Shown: in pieces, positions 11,401-26,400 of the stretch
Position numbering within the stretch: position 1 is the stretch's first letter
Layout of the letters: the number at the start of each line of letters is the position of its first letter
NCBI GenBank assembly: GCA_026874595.1
Contig: CM049311.1
Coordinates: 62,457,453-62,521,452 of the forward strand
Direction: 5' to 3'
Length of the DNA stretch: 64,000 nucleotides
Origin: Sipunculus nudus
Lineage: Eukaryota > Annelida > Sipuncula > Golfingiida > Sipunculidae
The notes under the pieces: generated by a model
The model's input: the letters and a program-made list of their open reading frames with translations, nothing else
Told to the model about the DNA's origin: nothing
Database searches by the model: none
Program-made: the position numbers and the translations under genes

Positions 11401-14400
11401 AAAAGATCCAGGCTATAGGCTGCAGGAGCCATTCCTCTGACTACTGAGTAATTAATAATGTCTTACCTGGCATGTAATTCGTATGAGACAAATAATCCAA
11501 AATATTGCAAAACAGTTCACAATGACTGCGATATGAGGACAGCAATACCAGTTGATGACGTCAGTCAATACCATGTCATGCGTCATCGACCTTTGTGACG
11601 TCATTATTATATTGTACGACGCTCTCGCTACCATGGGCATGGAAGACCTTCTGTGTAGGAACGTTTTGGGAGCTCATTGTAATAATTAGATTAAAAGGGC
11701 AGAGCATTTGGGCCCTGGTGGATAGGTCAATTGGACTTGGACACGGGCTTGGACTCAGGTTCCAGATGTATCAGGCTCAATGAAGGTGGACTTGGACTTG
11801 AACCTCAAGGACTCGGACTTGGACTAGAATAGCCTGGACTTGGACTAGCCCTTGGACTCAGATGGGATGAACTTGATTACATTACTGTCAGTGAGACTAA
11901 TAAAATAGCCATTGTGACAAATCTGAAGATGTGAATAATGGTGATTATAACTGATATGATAGCCAATACTAGTTTTCTGGTCAATAAGACATATGATAGT
12001 CAATTTGACTTATACAGTTGTATGACCAATACAACATGAAAACCAGACTGACCTTGTCCTCTGAGACAGGTGATCAGCAGCTTCAGATGGTGATGAGGGC
12101 GGGGCGTTGGCCCCTCCTGTTTCCGGTGGGGCCAGCTGCTCTCCTGTTCCACCTGTGATCATAGGAACAGAACCAGTCAAATAACATTCATAATGCTCAA
12201 TACAACACATAATGCCAGTGACAATACATACTGATATGTAAAACTGGTGAACTGATCATTTCTTGCTTGTCCACATTAAGAACAAAAGGAGGTTTCTGTT
12301 TTAAATATTTGTATTTGATTTTTCCTTTTAAGAGAATATATAAACTTGAAATAATTATGCACAGAATCTGGAGGTATATTGGGACCTAAGGCAGCACCTG
12401 TTGATGGAACATGAAATCAAGAGTTCTTTCTCCAGCAGAAAGAAGAAAAGTAATTCTAGTTTAAAATATTATCAATGTGAGTTATCAAAACACTCTCTCA
12501 TGTTGACACCAAGCTACTCACCCACTTAATATATGATGTGAAAAATATTGCTAGATATAATGCCCTCTCTTATGTATAATAAACCAAAGATTTTATTAAT
12601 GATTTCTAAAATACATGAAAAACTTATCAACCATATGAGAAATTTTTACTTTGTATACTGATTTAATGATACCACTTGAGAATATTTTGCTTCTGTACAT
12701 TTACTATGCAACTGACAGAGTATTCTTCTTTCATTTGTTGTTTTTGCAAATTATAAGATGACATAATTAATATTCCAGAAATGTATTCTTTAAATAATGA
12801 ACTCTCAAGAATGGTAAAACTGTATCATTGACTAAAACAGACATAAACATACACAAACATGTAAAACATCTAGGTATATCTGTTAAGCAAGAAATCTGTC
12901 ATAACCTTTATTATTTAGAAGTTCAATTTCCCACCTGTTGTCTTACCTCTTGATAGCCGCCTCTTGGCAGCGCTGTCATGACTATACTGACTACGCACTG
13001 ACTTGTGACTTGCTGGTCGCCACTCCTGATCATGAACAACTTCCGAGTAAACCCTGCTTACAGGGGACTGAGCCCTACTACTGCCATCTACGGGTGAAAT
13101 CAGGAACTAGTGTGTGACAGGTTAACATTCACATGCAGTGTTACAGCATAAGTGTATGTACATTTTGTTATGGGTAACATTGTGAAGGAAGCTTGTGCAC
13201 ATGTACTGATGACCTAATACCTGATGTAAAGCTATAAGATGGGAGGTATCACAGTCTGTATGGTTGATGAAAAGTTGAATTAAAGAAACAACAAAGTAGC
13301 TGAAAAGTTAACATATTAACAAAGATGAAACAGTTGACCATATGGAAAAATTTAAAGACCTTTGAAAGGCAATACAACATTTGAAACAGCTGATTGACAG
13401 AAACTGCTGAAACAGCTGACAAAGTGTTGAAAAGATTTACTGAAGGGTTTCTGCTGAGATAAAGGAAATATCAGCAATGAAAATGTTGTTTCGGAAGATC
13501 TCTTGAGAGTATAAACAGTTCAGACAACTAGAAGAGGGTATTTCATAGAAAAACTGCTGTCAGTTGAGAAATTATCAGTGTGTATCAAAGATATAACAGT
13601 TGACTGGGAAAATGTTCCGAGACAAATGAATCTGACAGTGACTATTAAAGATTAAACAGCTGACTAAGAAAATGTTCTGGCAGTTGAATCTGGCAGTAAT
13701 TATTCAAGAAGCATCAATTGAGACTTCTGAGACAGCTGGGACAAAATATTTCACTGAAAACATGTGATAAGGAGAAAGTACAGAGACAGCCAATTAACAT
13801 GATGTATATAATTAAGGTAGAAAAGGGTATGGCAGAACAACTGATACAACTGATGAACACTTGATCTTGACACAGTGCTGAAGCAGTGACAACTGAAAAT
13901 AGTGTCACAGATGGAATTTAGAATAAAACAAAACTGCTGTGACAGTTGAAGGAAATATCACAGAAGAAACAGCTCATACAGAGATATGGCTGCATGGAAT
14001 GTAAATGCTTAAACAGTGGAATGGTAACAATTTCTGAGACAGTGTAGTGTTACATTTCAGACTGTTACACTGATGCAGGGGATTGGGAATTTATGGTTGG
14101 GGGACGGTTTGGTGGGGGAGTATTATGAGTTTCATAAAACATTAAATCAATGAGGGGTAATACACAGTTAACTATTAATAATATATATACAAGCCATATG
14201 TTAACACCAGCAGCCAATGATTTTAAAGGTATTACCTGTTCTTTATTTTTCATTACCCACCAAGCTAATTTGGACAGAATTTATAACCCCCATCCCCCCA
14301 TGTTGTTCTTTCTCTCTGTCCATATTTGGACAAACATAACAAAACATACCTGTTGGATCTCAAGAAAATATTGAAAATAGTTAAGAACCTCGAGGCAATC

Positions 14401-17400
14401 GAGAGAAAAATCAAACCCTGGTGGGAATCTGAGCTCTCTGAGGGCAAAGTTAAAATTTAGCCAAAATATCAAAGTATCAAAATCCACTGGGTTTTTTTTT
14501 TTTATAAATTTGGATTAATTGCTAAATCCTCTTAATAAAGGTCACCTTCTATGAACAATGGCAGCTGTTGCAATCATTTGTTACTATTAACATGTTCTTT
14601 ATATGTCACTTTATTATATTATAAGTAAACATATTAATAGGTGATACACAATTAGTGTATGTGTATTAGTGGTTAAGGATATGTATATGATACTGAGCAT
14701 TACATGCATCATTACTTTATAGTTAAAGTATATAGTTAAAGTGTTAACAAAACTGATATTTACATTAAGAGTTTAAGCCAGATAAAATATTGACCAGATA
14801 TCAATATTTTATCGAGGGCAGGATTAACTACATTACATGCCAGCACACTATACCTTCTGGTAGTACTATATCTTCCTCCAGTAGTAGAGAAGGATCTACA
14901 TCTTGGTCGTCAACATCATCTTCGAAGATGCCACCAGCATCCAGTCCACCTGATTTAGCTGCAGAGGGGGCAGCCCCATCATTAGTTACATGTGCAAAGT
15001 CTCCTCTATCCCAATCTGCCATGCCCATAATGCCTTTGTACAGCGTGCTGTTTTGAGCACTGGCAGTTTGGGTAGGTACAGCGGAATAGCTACGACGTGC
15101 AGACAGCGGTGTGCCAGAATCATGCAAGTACTCGTGGGATTTGGATCTCAGATTATGTGTTACACTAACAGATTGCACAGGCGTTTGTACAGCTACATGA
15201 GTGTCTGATTCTCCACTCATATTTGAGTTTTCTAGGCTCCTATCTATTGTTTCTGAATCTGTTTTATGTGTCATAGCAGAAGCTGGTGCAGGAAGTGTGC
15301 TCTTGGGTAACTGAGACACACTCTCACTGCACCATGTGCTCTGGGATCCAAACTTGCTGGACCTACCAGAGGTCTTTCTGCTGATTGACCTAGAGCCAGT
15401 TTGCTGTGATCTGATTGGCTCTGCTGATTCTGATTTCCCCTCATCCTCAGTGTCCTCTGAAATCAGATATTAAGAATAGTTAAGTAAAGTTAAGAAAGGT
15501 GCAATAATTTAGTGAGTTGACCTAACTGATAGCTGCCAAACTTTTCCCTCAGAAAAAAATCCATTGTCTACAAATCTGCACAAATGTGCTTTTCTTTGAT
15601 GCTCTTTTGCATATATGGGTTTGCATCAAGACAAATCAAACAGAGTGTTTCTAAGTGGACTATTCAAGACATAAAAAAAAGAAAAAGGAAAAAAACTGTT
15701 GGTGTGCAAACTAATTGGATGCAGCTGACTAATGGCTTTGTTTATTAAGCACTATTATATAAGAAAAATAAATTAACTTAAACAAAAATGACCTTCCACA
15801 CAACTACTGGTAATAAACCTACCTTTAAACAGCATGTAATTATTTTTTATTTTTAATATCATTGAAATTATGTTGCACTATTATGACTTGTGTCCAAGAA
15901 AGAGAGTCCAGTAAAATGGCATAGCCCTCCCATTAATTAAACAATACATCATTCTAGAGATGAAAGGAAACTAGAGAAGAAACTAGAGATAACATTGGTA
16001 CCAGCATTACACACCTTTATGTATTTCAAGGTGGGAAGAGGTGGGACGACCTAGGTATGCTGGAGATTTGAGATGTGCTGTGAGTCTCTCCGCTGACAGC
16101 ACTTGAAAGGACCTCTGGCTGGCTTCTGTTGCTGGCCTACAAAGATATCTGGATCAACAGTCAAGCTGATTACTACAGAAAGCAGTTACTGATAAATTCT
16201 TGTTACAAATCAGTAGATCTGACAGTTGAGTATATTTAAAAACAAAGACCATGAACATTTTTGTTTGCAGTAATACAGATTGAACATGGACACAAAATGG
16301 CATTTACCGATCTTGGCCACTGGAGTTCTGGCTGGCAGTTGATGTTGGTCGGGTAAACAGAGTTGACGAGTCAGCAGAAATCAACCGATCAGTCCCTTTG
16401 CTTCTGTCAGACAGATTTCCAGTGGTTGGTGCCCTCTGAAGTCTGGCTGTACCTGCTCTGGAGCTGGAATGATAAAATTTAAGTAAATCATATGATGACT
16501 CAGAAATGGCTTTAGTTTACTACCTAATAGCATTAGATCTGAAGCCGGTGATATACAGATGTATCTACAGCCCTATTTACACACAAAATCTAGACCACTC
16601 TAGATTCCCCAAACACACTAGACATGGGGTGAACACGCTAGATTTAAGTTTACTGCAGTCTAAACTAAACTATTTAGACAATTTTAAGTGGGTTTAGAAT
16701 CCAGGCTGCCACTGTAGTGTGCTGAATCTTGTGTGAAAACAGAACTGGATTGAGCAAACAGATCTGGAGTGGCCTGCTCTAAATTAAGTGCAGTCAAGCA
16801 TTACCCACAACTATTACTACTGCATGTACACAGTTTAAATCAGGTTGGATCTCTAAATGTTAATGCAAGGTGAGATTTGGACCGAGATTGACACCAACAG
16901 TCTAATACAATAGTTTAGAATGCTTTAAAGGGTCACTTGGTTTGGCACAGTGTAACTATAAACAAGAGGAAATTTGTTGTGAGCTAGATTTGGTTAAGTA
17001 AAGCCAAAACTTTCTAGTGTAAAGGACATGAGGACAGATACAAAAAATCAACTGGTTGGACATGAATTAACATGATTTTTGTTTGCTTGGACCAGAACTG
17101 ATACATATGTGTGATTACTGTATTTGTGCATGTATAAGGTTCATTTTAGTGCACTACAACCCACAGATGTATACATATATAGAAAACATAACTTAAAGTT
17201 CCAATGGATTCAAAAGAGCTGGAATGTGACAATGTGACATGCACTGTCATACCACAATAGAACATACAATAATAATAATAATGAAATATCAACTTGGAGA
17301 CTTGCGACTTTACCTGCAGTGCCATTGATCCTTGAATTGTTTCTCTGTTAATTAGATATTAGAATAGAGCCTATCAGAACAAAAAAAATGATTATACAAA

Positions 17401-20400
17401 AACTGATATATGAATTGAAATCTTGCAGATTTACACATCTCTGATACAATTTAAACTAGATGTGTCGGAACGACACGAATGCCCCGCCTGGGGCAAATTA
17501 GAAACATTTGTTAAATTTTGTAGTTCAGGAGGTGTCGTATGGTCAAAAGTAGGTCAACAAGGGCAAAATACAAACTTGATCTGTAACGGGTCCTTATCAA
17601 GCAACACACCAAAAATCAGGCCAGTATCTGTAGGCATTGTGAAAAAAAGTCCATACATGTGCAAACATTTGGCCAGTATCTGTAAGCATTGCATTGCAAA
17701 ACTAGAATATTAGCAAAAGCTGATAATCAGTTATAAATTTTAATTGGAGAGGTATGTACCATGTTTCATAACAATCCACCAAATGCTTCCTGAGAAATAA
17801 GCTCCTAAGTTTTTTCTATACTAAGCTCAGTGACCTTGAAAAGTAGATCAAGATCACCCATCTTTGAACTTGACCAAGATTTTGTAAATATCATGCATTA
17901 GCACTGAAGAAATGAAGTTCCTGTGTTGAATACCTTTGGAGATATCCTGCACAAAAGGCCAACATTAAAAAATCTGATAAAAATTCATTAAAAAATCAGA
18001 AATTGTAGGTGGTGCTACCAAAATTGTGCAGCAAGCACAGACTGTCATTCCAAATGATCATAGTAGGTTTTGTGAAAATCCACACAATGGTTCCTGAGAT
18101 ATAAGCTTCTGAGTGTTTTTCTATAATCTGCTCTAAAACAAAGAAAAATAGGTCAAGGTCACCCATCTTTGCACTTGACCAAGGTTTTGTTGATATACAT
18201 CTTCACTCAGGCTGATGAAATTAAATTCATACGGTGAATCCTTTTAGAGATATCCAGCTCATAGGCCAAAATTGAAAAATCCAATAAAAATTTATTAAAA
18301 AATCAGAAATTGCAGGTGGCGCCACCAAAACTGTGCAGCACGTAAAGACAATCAGTCCCAATGACCATAGGAAGTTTTGTGAAAATCCACACAATGGTTC
18401 CTTAGATATAAGCTTCTGAGTGTTTTTCTATAATCAGCTCTAAAATGTAGAAAAATCTTCAAATTTTACTGAGATTTTATCAATATACATCTTCACTGAT
18501 GATATAAATTTCCATCGATGAATCATTTTAGAGATATCCCGCTCACAAGGTAAAAGTTAACAGACGCGGACAGACGGACAGACAGACGGATGGACGGACA
18601 GCTTGGGTGACGACAATAGCCCATCAGCCTATGTGATGAGGGCTAAAAACGGCTGTACATGTACATTTGTCATGAAAATTTATATTTTTCATGAAATTTT
18701 CTATGTTTAGGAGCCGTAAAACAATCAAAAGTAGGTCAACCGTGACGAAACATGAACTCGATCTGTAACTGGTCATTATCTGCCCACACACCAAAACTCA
18801 GGCCAATATCTGCAGGCATTGCAAAAAAAAGTACGTACATGTGTATTTGTCATGAAAATGTCTATTTTTAATGAAATTTTCTAAGTTAAGGAGCCGTAAA
18901 ACGGTCAAAAGTAGGTCAACTGGGACGAAAGGTGAACTCGATCTATAACTGGTCATTATCGCCCACACATAAAAAATCAGGCCAAAATCTGCAGACATTG
19001 CGAAAAAAAGTTCGTACATGTGTATTTGTCATTAAAATTTCTATTTTTCATGAAATTTTCTAAGTTTAGGAGCCGTAAAACGGTCAAAAGTAGGTCAAAC
19101 AGGACGAAACGTGAACCTGATCTGTAACTGGTCATTATCTGCCCACACACCAAAAATCAGGCAGATATCTGCAGGCACTGCGAAAAAAAGTCCGAACAAC
19201 TGTTTGATTTCGGAATGACGGAATGCTGGAATGACAGACATGGGTAAAACTATGTTTTAAAAACATTGTGGCGGGGGCATAAAACAAGTGACCCATGGGT
19301 CATGACGCTCAGCTAACTGGGAAGAGATTTGCAAAAGGAAATTTTATCATCTGAATGGAAGTATATACCAATTCAACTGAAGCATCAAACAGATTAACCA
19401 ACATGCTGAGATTGTGTCTGTATTAATATATCTAAAAAATAGAGAAAAATGCGTAAACTTTAAAAAAAAATACAGGTGGCTCCACCTTTCATAGGTCTCT
19501 CAGAATGTCAAGAATGAAGATTCTAGGTGCAGTCTTTACGATTTGTGCCCTGTTAACAGATGTTCACATTTATAAAGGTCTCAAAAATAGAGAAAAAAAA
19601 TCGTAAAAAATCGAAAAATACAGATGGCGCCACCAGTCTGCAGAAACTGATGAAACATCTCATGATCAATATGTATGCCAAAAATCATGACCATCAGTGA
19701 TATAGTTAATGAGATATTGAAGTTTTTGTATGAAATTTTTCACTATTCTGGGGGGTATTTTAAGGCCCCATAGCTCAAAGGATATGGGTAACAGAGACCT
19801 AATTTCTGGTTTCCAAGGACATTTTTCATGGACCTCTCAGAATGTCAAGTTACAAGATTCTAGGTACAGTGGTTACGATTTGTGCCTGGTTAACGGACGG
19901 ACAGACGGACAGACAGACAGACGGACGAAGGACAATGAGTGATCGCTATAGCTCAGCATGACTGAAAGTCAGCTGAGCTAAAAAACTGCACAGTGGTAAT
20001 TTTCTGAAGCACAGATATAAAACCCTTTGGCAAAATACATTTGGTAATCAAATCCCATTTCAGGTAACTGTCAAACATAAGTAACAAGAGACCCAGGGGT
20101 CTAATGTTCACTCTGTGAATTACTGTGCATTTTGGCAGGTGATTAAAAAACAAGGGACCTATGGGTCACGACGCTCAGCTGTTATATATGATAAAAAAAT
20201 ATTATTTAGAAATGAGGCACATGCTGGTTTTGTGTGGTAATAAATATAAGCTGTATTATGAGTTGTTGTTGTTTAGCTTATGTATGATTTTGATAGTACC
20301 TTAGGAGACAGGGAAGAGGATGATTTCATTTATTTTATTAACAAATGGAGTACTACTGTCACACAGATTTTGACTTGGCCATATAACTTATAAGCAGAAC

Positions 20401-23400
20401 ATATAATATAAGAGTTTAACTATTTATTAAAAAAATTACAAATATTGTCCCAACTATAATTTTTATTAAAAATAATAAGAGAATCATATGATTTTTTAAA
20501 ATGAAATATAACTGATATGATTATTAAAATAATATTAAAGAATATATTCATGAATGCATTCATGAATACATTTTGAAAGTATTTGCACGAGTATTCATAT
20601 ACTTTCATTTTTACCTGAATTCCCATTCTTTATGCAAGAAATTTTATAATGGAGTACATAATCATATTTGTATTTAAATACAATTACAAAGTATTCGCAC
20701 CATGTCTGGTATTTATTCAGTTTTCACCAAACAAAGATGTTGAGAATCCAGAATATACAAAATTCACACATTGAAATAATGATCATAAGTACCTGGTTTT
20801 ATGGCCTTTATTTATATTAAAAAATAACTGTAAAAAATTCATTTTGGACTAATTTCACATCAATGTACACACTAGACACAGTAGGAATCTAGATTAATAT
20901 TATCAACTGCATCTTTGTCTATCATTAATTTCCTTCATATAATCCCTAATGATTAGTAATGAATAATATGATTTACTTCTTTATCATTAAAACTGAACTG
21001 AAAAATGCCATAGGTGACTGCATGGTGTTATTTGGAATATGTGACATTCTACCCATCGATACAAGATTCTTATATCATCAGTAACTGCAAGTTAATTTCC
21101 TGTTATTATAAACTAACAAATTCCTTTTCTATTTTTCTTTAATTTGTTATTAAAAACCAATAAAAATTTATTAATTTATTGTTTATTGTTATGTTGTTGG
21201 TTAAAACTACTAGATGAGTTGGGTTGGACTCCTGGATCAACTGTGGCTGGCCATAAGCTGCCTGGATTCTCGCCTCAAGCGTGCATAATTTGATGAAAGG
21301 TCAACAAGGTCAACAAAGTGGTGACTCAAGAGGGGCTGGAGAGAGCCAAAGTCTGACAGGGTCTCATAAAAAAATTAATAAAAGCTACAATATTTGGCCA
21401 ATTTCTTTCAGCTTTCTAAACTAAAAAGCTGAAATCCTTATATGTGCATGATATGAAAATTATATCAACAGTGCTCACGGGAAACAAACGTGCCATGGTC
21501 ACAGCTGGGCAAAATTTAAGGTACTAATTTTATATTTATGCTAATAACTTATAAAATTTGAAAAATTCAGAACTAATTTTGGGTATTCAATTGAATCTTG
21601 ATTAAATAATGTTACATCCCTGACAAAAAAATCTCTAGCTTCAGCAATGCCCTTGTTAAGGGAGTAAATATATTTCTTGATTTTTTACAAAGTGCATTAT
21701 GTTTGGGCCCATAACTTAAAACAATTACGCAATACTGACATCATTCTGGCATGTGCATAGAGAATGAAAAATATGTATATTATTTATGATTAAAGTCAGA
21801 TCAGTGGTTTTGATATTAGGCAGTCTTGAAGTGTAACAATGGGTTTTTAATGGAAAAATGAAGTTTTTCATTAAGACCTCGAAGGTATTAAGTCCTAGTG
21901 ACCAAATTCTTGGCATGGTAGGGGATTTTGGAGACATCTAACTGTATGCCGAATTTAAGGAACTTAGAGCTGAAGCTGGGGAGCTGAGCTCTTGCAAACT
22001 GCATAACACTAGCTTGATGTAAACAATATGTTACATGGTGCTTGAAAACTTGATTAAAATTTACAGTTTTTGATCAACTGGTTTCAAATTTTTGGTGTTA
22101 ACAGTTGAAATGCTAACAAATCATGCTGTGAAAATTAAATCCACAGTACTTACAGTAAAAAAACGTGCCATGGTCAAAGTTGGGCAAAATTTAAGGTACC
22201 AATTTTTTATTTTTATTGATATTTTAAAAAATTTAAAAGATTTTAATCTAATTTTGGGTATACAATTTAATTTTGATTAATTAAAGTTATATTACTGGAA
22301 AAAAGGTCCATAGCTTTAACGTTTTTTGTGTTAAGTGATCAAATATCTTTCCTGATTTTTTACAAAATGCATCATGTTTGGGCCCATAACTTTTTTAAAT
22401 TAAATAATACAGACATAATTTCTGGCATGTATATAGGAACTATATAGAGGAATATTTATGGTAAATATGAGGAAAAACAGATAAGTGGTTTTGATATTAG
22501 GCAGTCCTGAAGTGTGAAAATAGGTTTTAAATAAAAAATTGAGGTTTTTCCTTAATTTCTCAAAGGAATGAAGTTGCAAAGACCCAGTTTTCGGCTTGGT
22601 AGGAGATCTTGGGGACATCTAACATTATGCCGAATTTTGGATTCCTAGGTCTGGACTAATACCTTTATTTCACATTCAAGGGAATAATACATTTAAGTTT
22701 ATATAATATTTAAGCATATCCACTTTTTCCATTAAAATAGTTTTTATCTGATTAATTTTTTTTTTTTAAAGTTTTATAAATTTGTATTAAAAAAACACTG
22801 AAAATATAAGTTAAAATATTAGAATTCTTAGTTGCAATCATTATACATCCAGAGTGTAGCTCGTATTGGGTCATATTATGCATACACATATATTTTTATT
22901 ATTTTTAAATCACAAATTTTTAAACTGAATTTAAAAGAAAATAATGCCACAACATGGCATCTGCAAGATTATTCCTTGAATCACTATTAAAAAGTTTTGC
23001 ACATTGGAGTTTTCAGTAAATGCTTAATCTTATTCACCAAAATAAAATAAGATTCTGTAAATTTGGTAAAATAAAAACATCTTTTCAAATAAAGTATACA
23101 CACTGTTGGTTGAATGAGGGACAAACAATATCATTATGTTAATTACAATCTAAGCTTTAATTTATTCCTGGAATTAATAGTCAATTTCACACCTTGTGAA
23201 GTTTTTACTCTTCTCAAGGAAGGAATTACTTATCTGATGAACATCCACACTTTCATAGCAATACACCACTTTGTGGACACAATTAAATGTGCACTTTAAT
23301 CATTGTAACCCTGGTGGTAAATACAAAATCTAAAATGTAGCATAGCCAAGAATAAAATGAAATACAGAAAATTATAACATTCATCTAGTTAATGCATCAT

Positions 23401-26400
23401 CTAGGGGGGGGGAGGGTGTGCAGGGCAGAGAAGAAGCCTGCTAGTAGTGGCCCAGCTGAGCCAAGACAAGCTGCCTGGGGTGGGTTACATAATGCAAGTG
23501 AAGGCTTTACTACTAGGTGGGCTAGATGTAAACAACACTTGACATGGTGTATGAAAACTTGAATAAAAGCTACTCTTTTCAATCAATTCCTTTGAAATTT
23601 CAGATTTTAAAAGATTAAATCCTTATGTATATATGCTGTGAAAATTAAATCAACAGTGCTTACAGAAAAAAAACATGCCATTGCCAAAGTTGGACTAAAT
23701 TTAGGGTACTGATTTTTTATTTAAGCTAATAACTTGAAAAATTTGCAAAATTCAGATATAATTTTGGGTAAACAATCGAATCTTGATTAAATAAAGTTAT
23801 ATTCCTGACAAAAAGTCTCCAGCTTCAGCAATTCTCATCTAAGGTGAGTAAATATATTTCTTGATTTTTAAAAAAGTGCATTATATTTGGGCCACTAACT
23901 TAAAAAAAATACACAATACTGACATCATTTCTGGCATGTGCATAGCAAATGTATAGAAAAATATGTATATTATATATGATCAAAGTCAGATCAGTGGTTT
24001 TGATATGAGGCAGTCTTAAAGTGTAACAATGGGTTTTTAATGGAAAAATGAAGTTTTTCATTGATATCTCGAAGGAATTAAGTCCTAGTGACCAAATTCT
24101 TGGCATGGTAGGGGATTTTGGAGAAATCCAACTGTATGCCAAATTTAAGGTACTTAGAGCTGAAGCTCGGGAGCTGAGCTCTAGCAAACTGCATAACACT
24201 AGCAATATGTGACATGGTGCTTGAAAACTTGAATAAAATCTACAGTTTTTGATCAACTGGTTTCAAATTTTTGGTGTTAACAGTTGAAATGCTAACAAAA
24301 ACATACTGTGAAAATTAAATCCACAGCAGTTACAGCAAAAAAACGTGCCATGGTCAAAGTTGGGCAAAATTTAAGGTACCAATTTTTTATTTTTGCTAAT
24401 ATTTTAAAAAATTTAAAAGATTTTGATCTTATTTTGGGTATACAATTTAATTTTGATTAATAAAAGTAATATTACTGAAAAAAAAGTGCTTAGCTTTAAC
24501 AAGTTTTGTGTTAAGTGATAAAATTTCTTTCCTGATTATTTACAAAATGCATTATGTTTGGGCCCATAACTTTTTTAAATTATATAATACAGACCTAATT
24601 TCTGGCACGTACATAGGAATTATATAGAGGATTATTTATAGGAAATATGAGGAAAAACAGATGAGTGGTTTTGATATTAGGCAGTCCTGAAGTGTGAAAA
24701 TAGGTTTTAAATAAAAAATTGAGGTTTTTCCTTAATTTCTCAAAGGAATGAAGTCGCAAAGACCCAGTTTTCGGCTTGGTAGGAGATCTTGGGAACCTCT
24801 AACATTATGCTGAATTTTGGATACCTAGGTCTTACGGTTTCAAAACGTGCCACATCTACGGACGGACGGACAGACGGACAGACGGACGGACGACGGACAA
24901 TGGACCACGACTATAGCTCAGATGACTTATAGTCAGCTGAGCTAAAAATGTTTCAGAAAGATCAGTCCAAGAGTCTCAGAGGAGTCTCTGTTTTGGCAGA
25001 TTATAACAAATAAATACTAAATGACATATTATGGATAAAAGTGGAAAAGACCATTACAGCCTGCTGAAAGTAGCTAAACACACGTAGCGCTACCTGCAAG
25101 TCAAAATCATTAAGCAGTATCATGATCAATATTCCTGTGAAATTTGAAACTGAAGGCTGCAGCAGTTCCTAAGATATTTGGTAACAGACAATACATCATG
25201 TATGGAAACACATCAAGTTGTTAAATTTTACGATCGACAAAATTTGAAGTTCCGTAGAGACGCCATCTTGAGAATGACTTGACTAAATTTTTACTCAAAT
25301 TATACCCCTTCCTCAAAGGAACTGTTGATATGATATGAAGGCTAAAATATTAATGCTTTGTGACTTATCTAGTAAGAAGTGGAAAAGACCATTTCGTCCC
25401 ACAAAAAGTAGGTCAACAAAGGTGGTGCCACCTGGAGGTCAAAATCATTGAGCAGTCACATGATCAATATTCCTGTGAAATTTGAAACTGAAGGCTGCAG
25501 CAGTTCCTAAGATATTTGGTAACAGACAATACATCATGTATGGAAACACATCAAGTTGTTAAATTTTACGATCGACAAAATTTGAAGTTCCGTAGAGACG
25601 CCATCTTGAGAATGACTTGACTAAATTTTTACTCAAATTATACCCCTTCCTCTAAGGAACTGTTGATATGATATGAAGGCCAAAATATTAATGCTTTGTG
25701 ACTTATCTTGGAAAAGACCATTTCGTCCCACAGAAAGTAGGTCAACAAAGGTGGCGCCACCTGGAGGTCAAAATCATTGAGCAGTCACATGATCAATATT
25801 CCTGTGAAATTTGAAACTAAAGGCTGTATTTGTGCGTGTATAAGGTTATAAATTTTATCCTTAAAATATTGCACAAAGAAATACAAAGATTGTTGCTGAA
25901 ACAATCATTTACTTATGTCTGGCAATGCGAAGCTGGGAGGGTCTTTTAGGAGAAAATTAGTAATTTGACCATATGTTGAACATATCATGCATTCCTTACC
26001 ATTCTTTAACTTATTTATATACAGTTTCTGCAAAGACTTGGAGATTAAATGTGTATACACAAAAAAATATTTCATCCACTTAATTTACAATCACATTTTA
26101 CAAACATATTTTGTGTGAGGTAGACTGTACATGCATGCAGACATGGATTTACATTTTCAAAATCCACTCTAATGCATATACGATTCATACTTTTTATGCA
26201 TCTTGCAGTGCAGATGATATGTGCAGAAACATAGAAAAACAACTGATATTCCATTTGGATCCTGATCAGCTTCATTTTAGTGCACTACAACCCACAGATG
26301 TATATATATAGAAAACATAACTTAAAGTTCCAATGGATTCAAATAAGCTGGAATGTGACAATGTGACATGCACTGTCATACCACAATAGAACATACAATA

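Larger units (their letters stand above)
17118..25823 (+). repeat. Tandem duplication, copy A (about 8.7 kb)
   Basis: Sequence from the CTGTATTTGTGC block near 17120 to the third F5 unit reappears in the same orientation from 25824. Long stretches (for example 17150-19280 against 26280-28240) differ at only scattered bases, so the event looks recent. Copy A carries a 4.8-kb G insertion that copy B lacks and fewer F2 units; copy B has about 420 bp near its start that copy A lacks. The copy A/copy B junction lies at about 25820-25826. Confidence 0.8.

Noticed and set aside
17313-17343. 31-nt minus-strand microexon (acceptor AATTAACAG, donor GTAAAG), duplicated near 26436-26466
   Set aside because: Inclusion between exons 3 and 4 shifts the frame and gives a stop in exon 4; the longer 57-nt version has an in-frame TAA.
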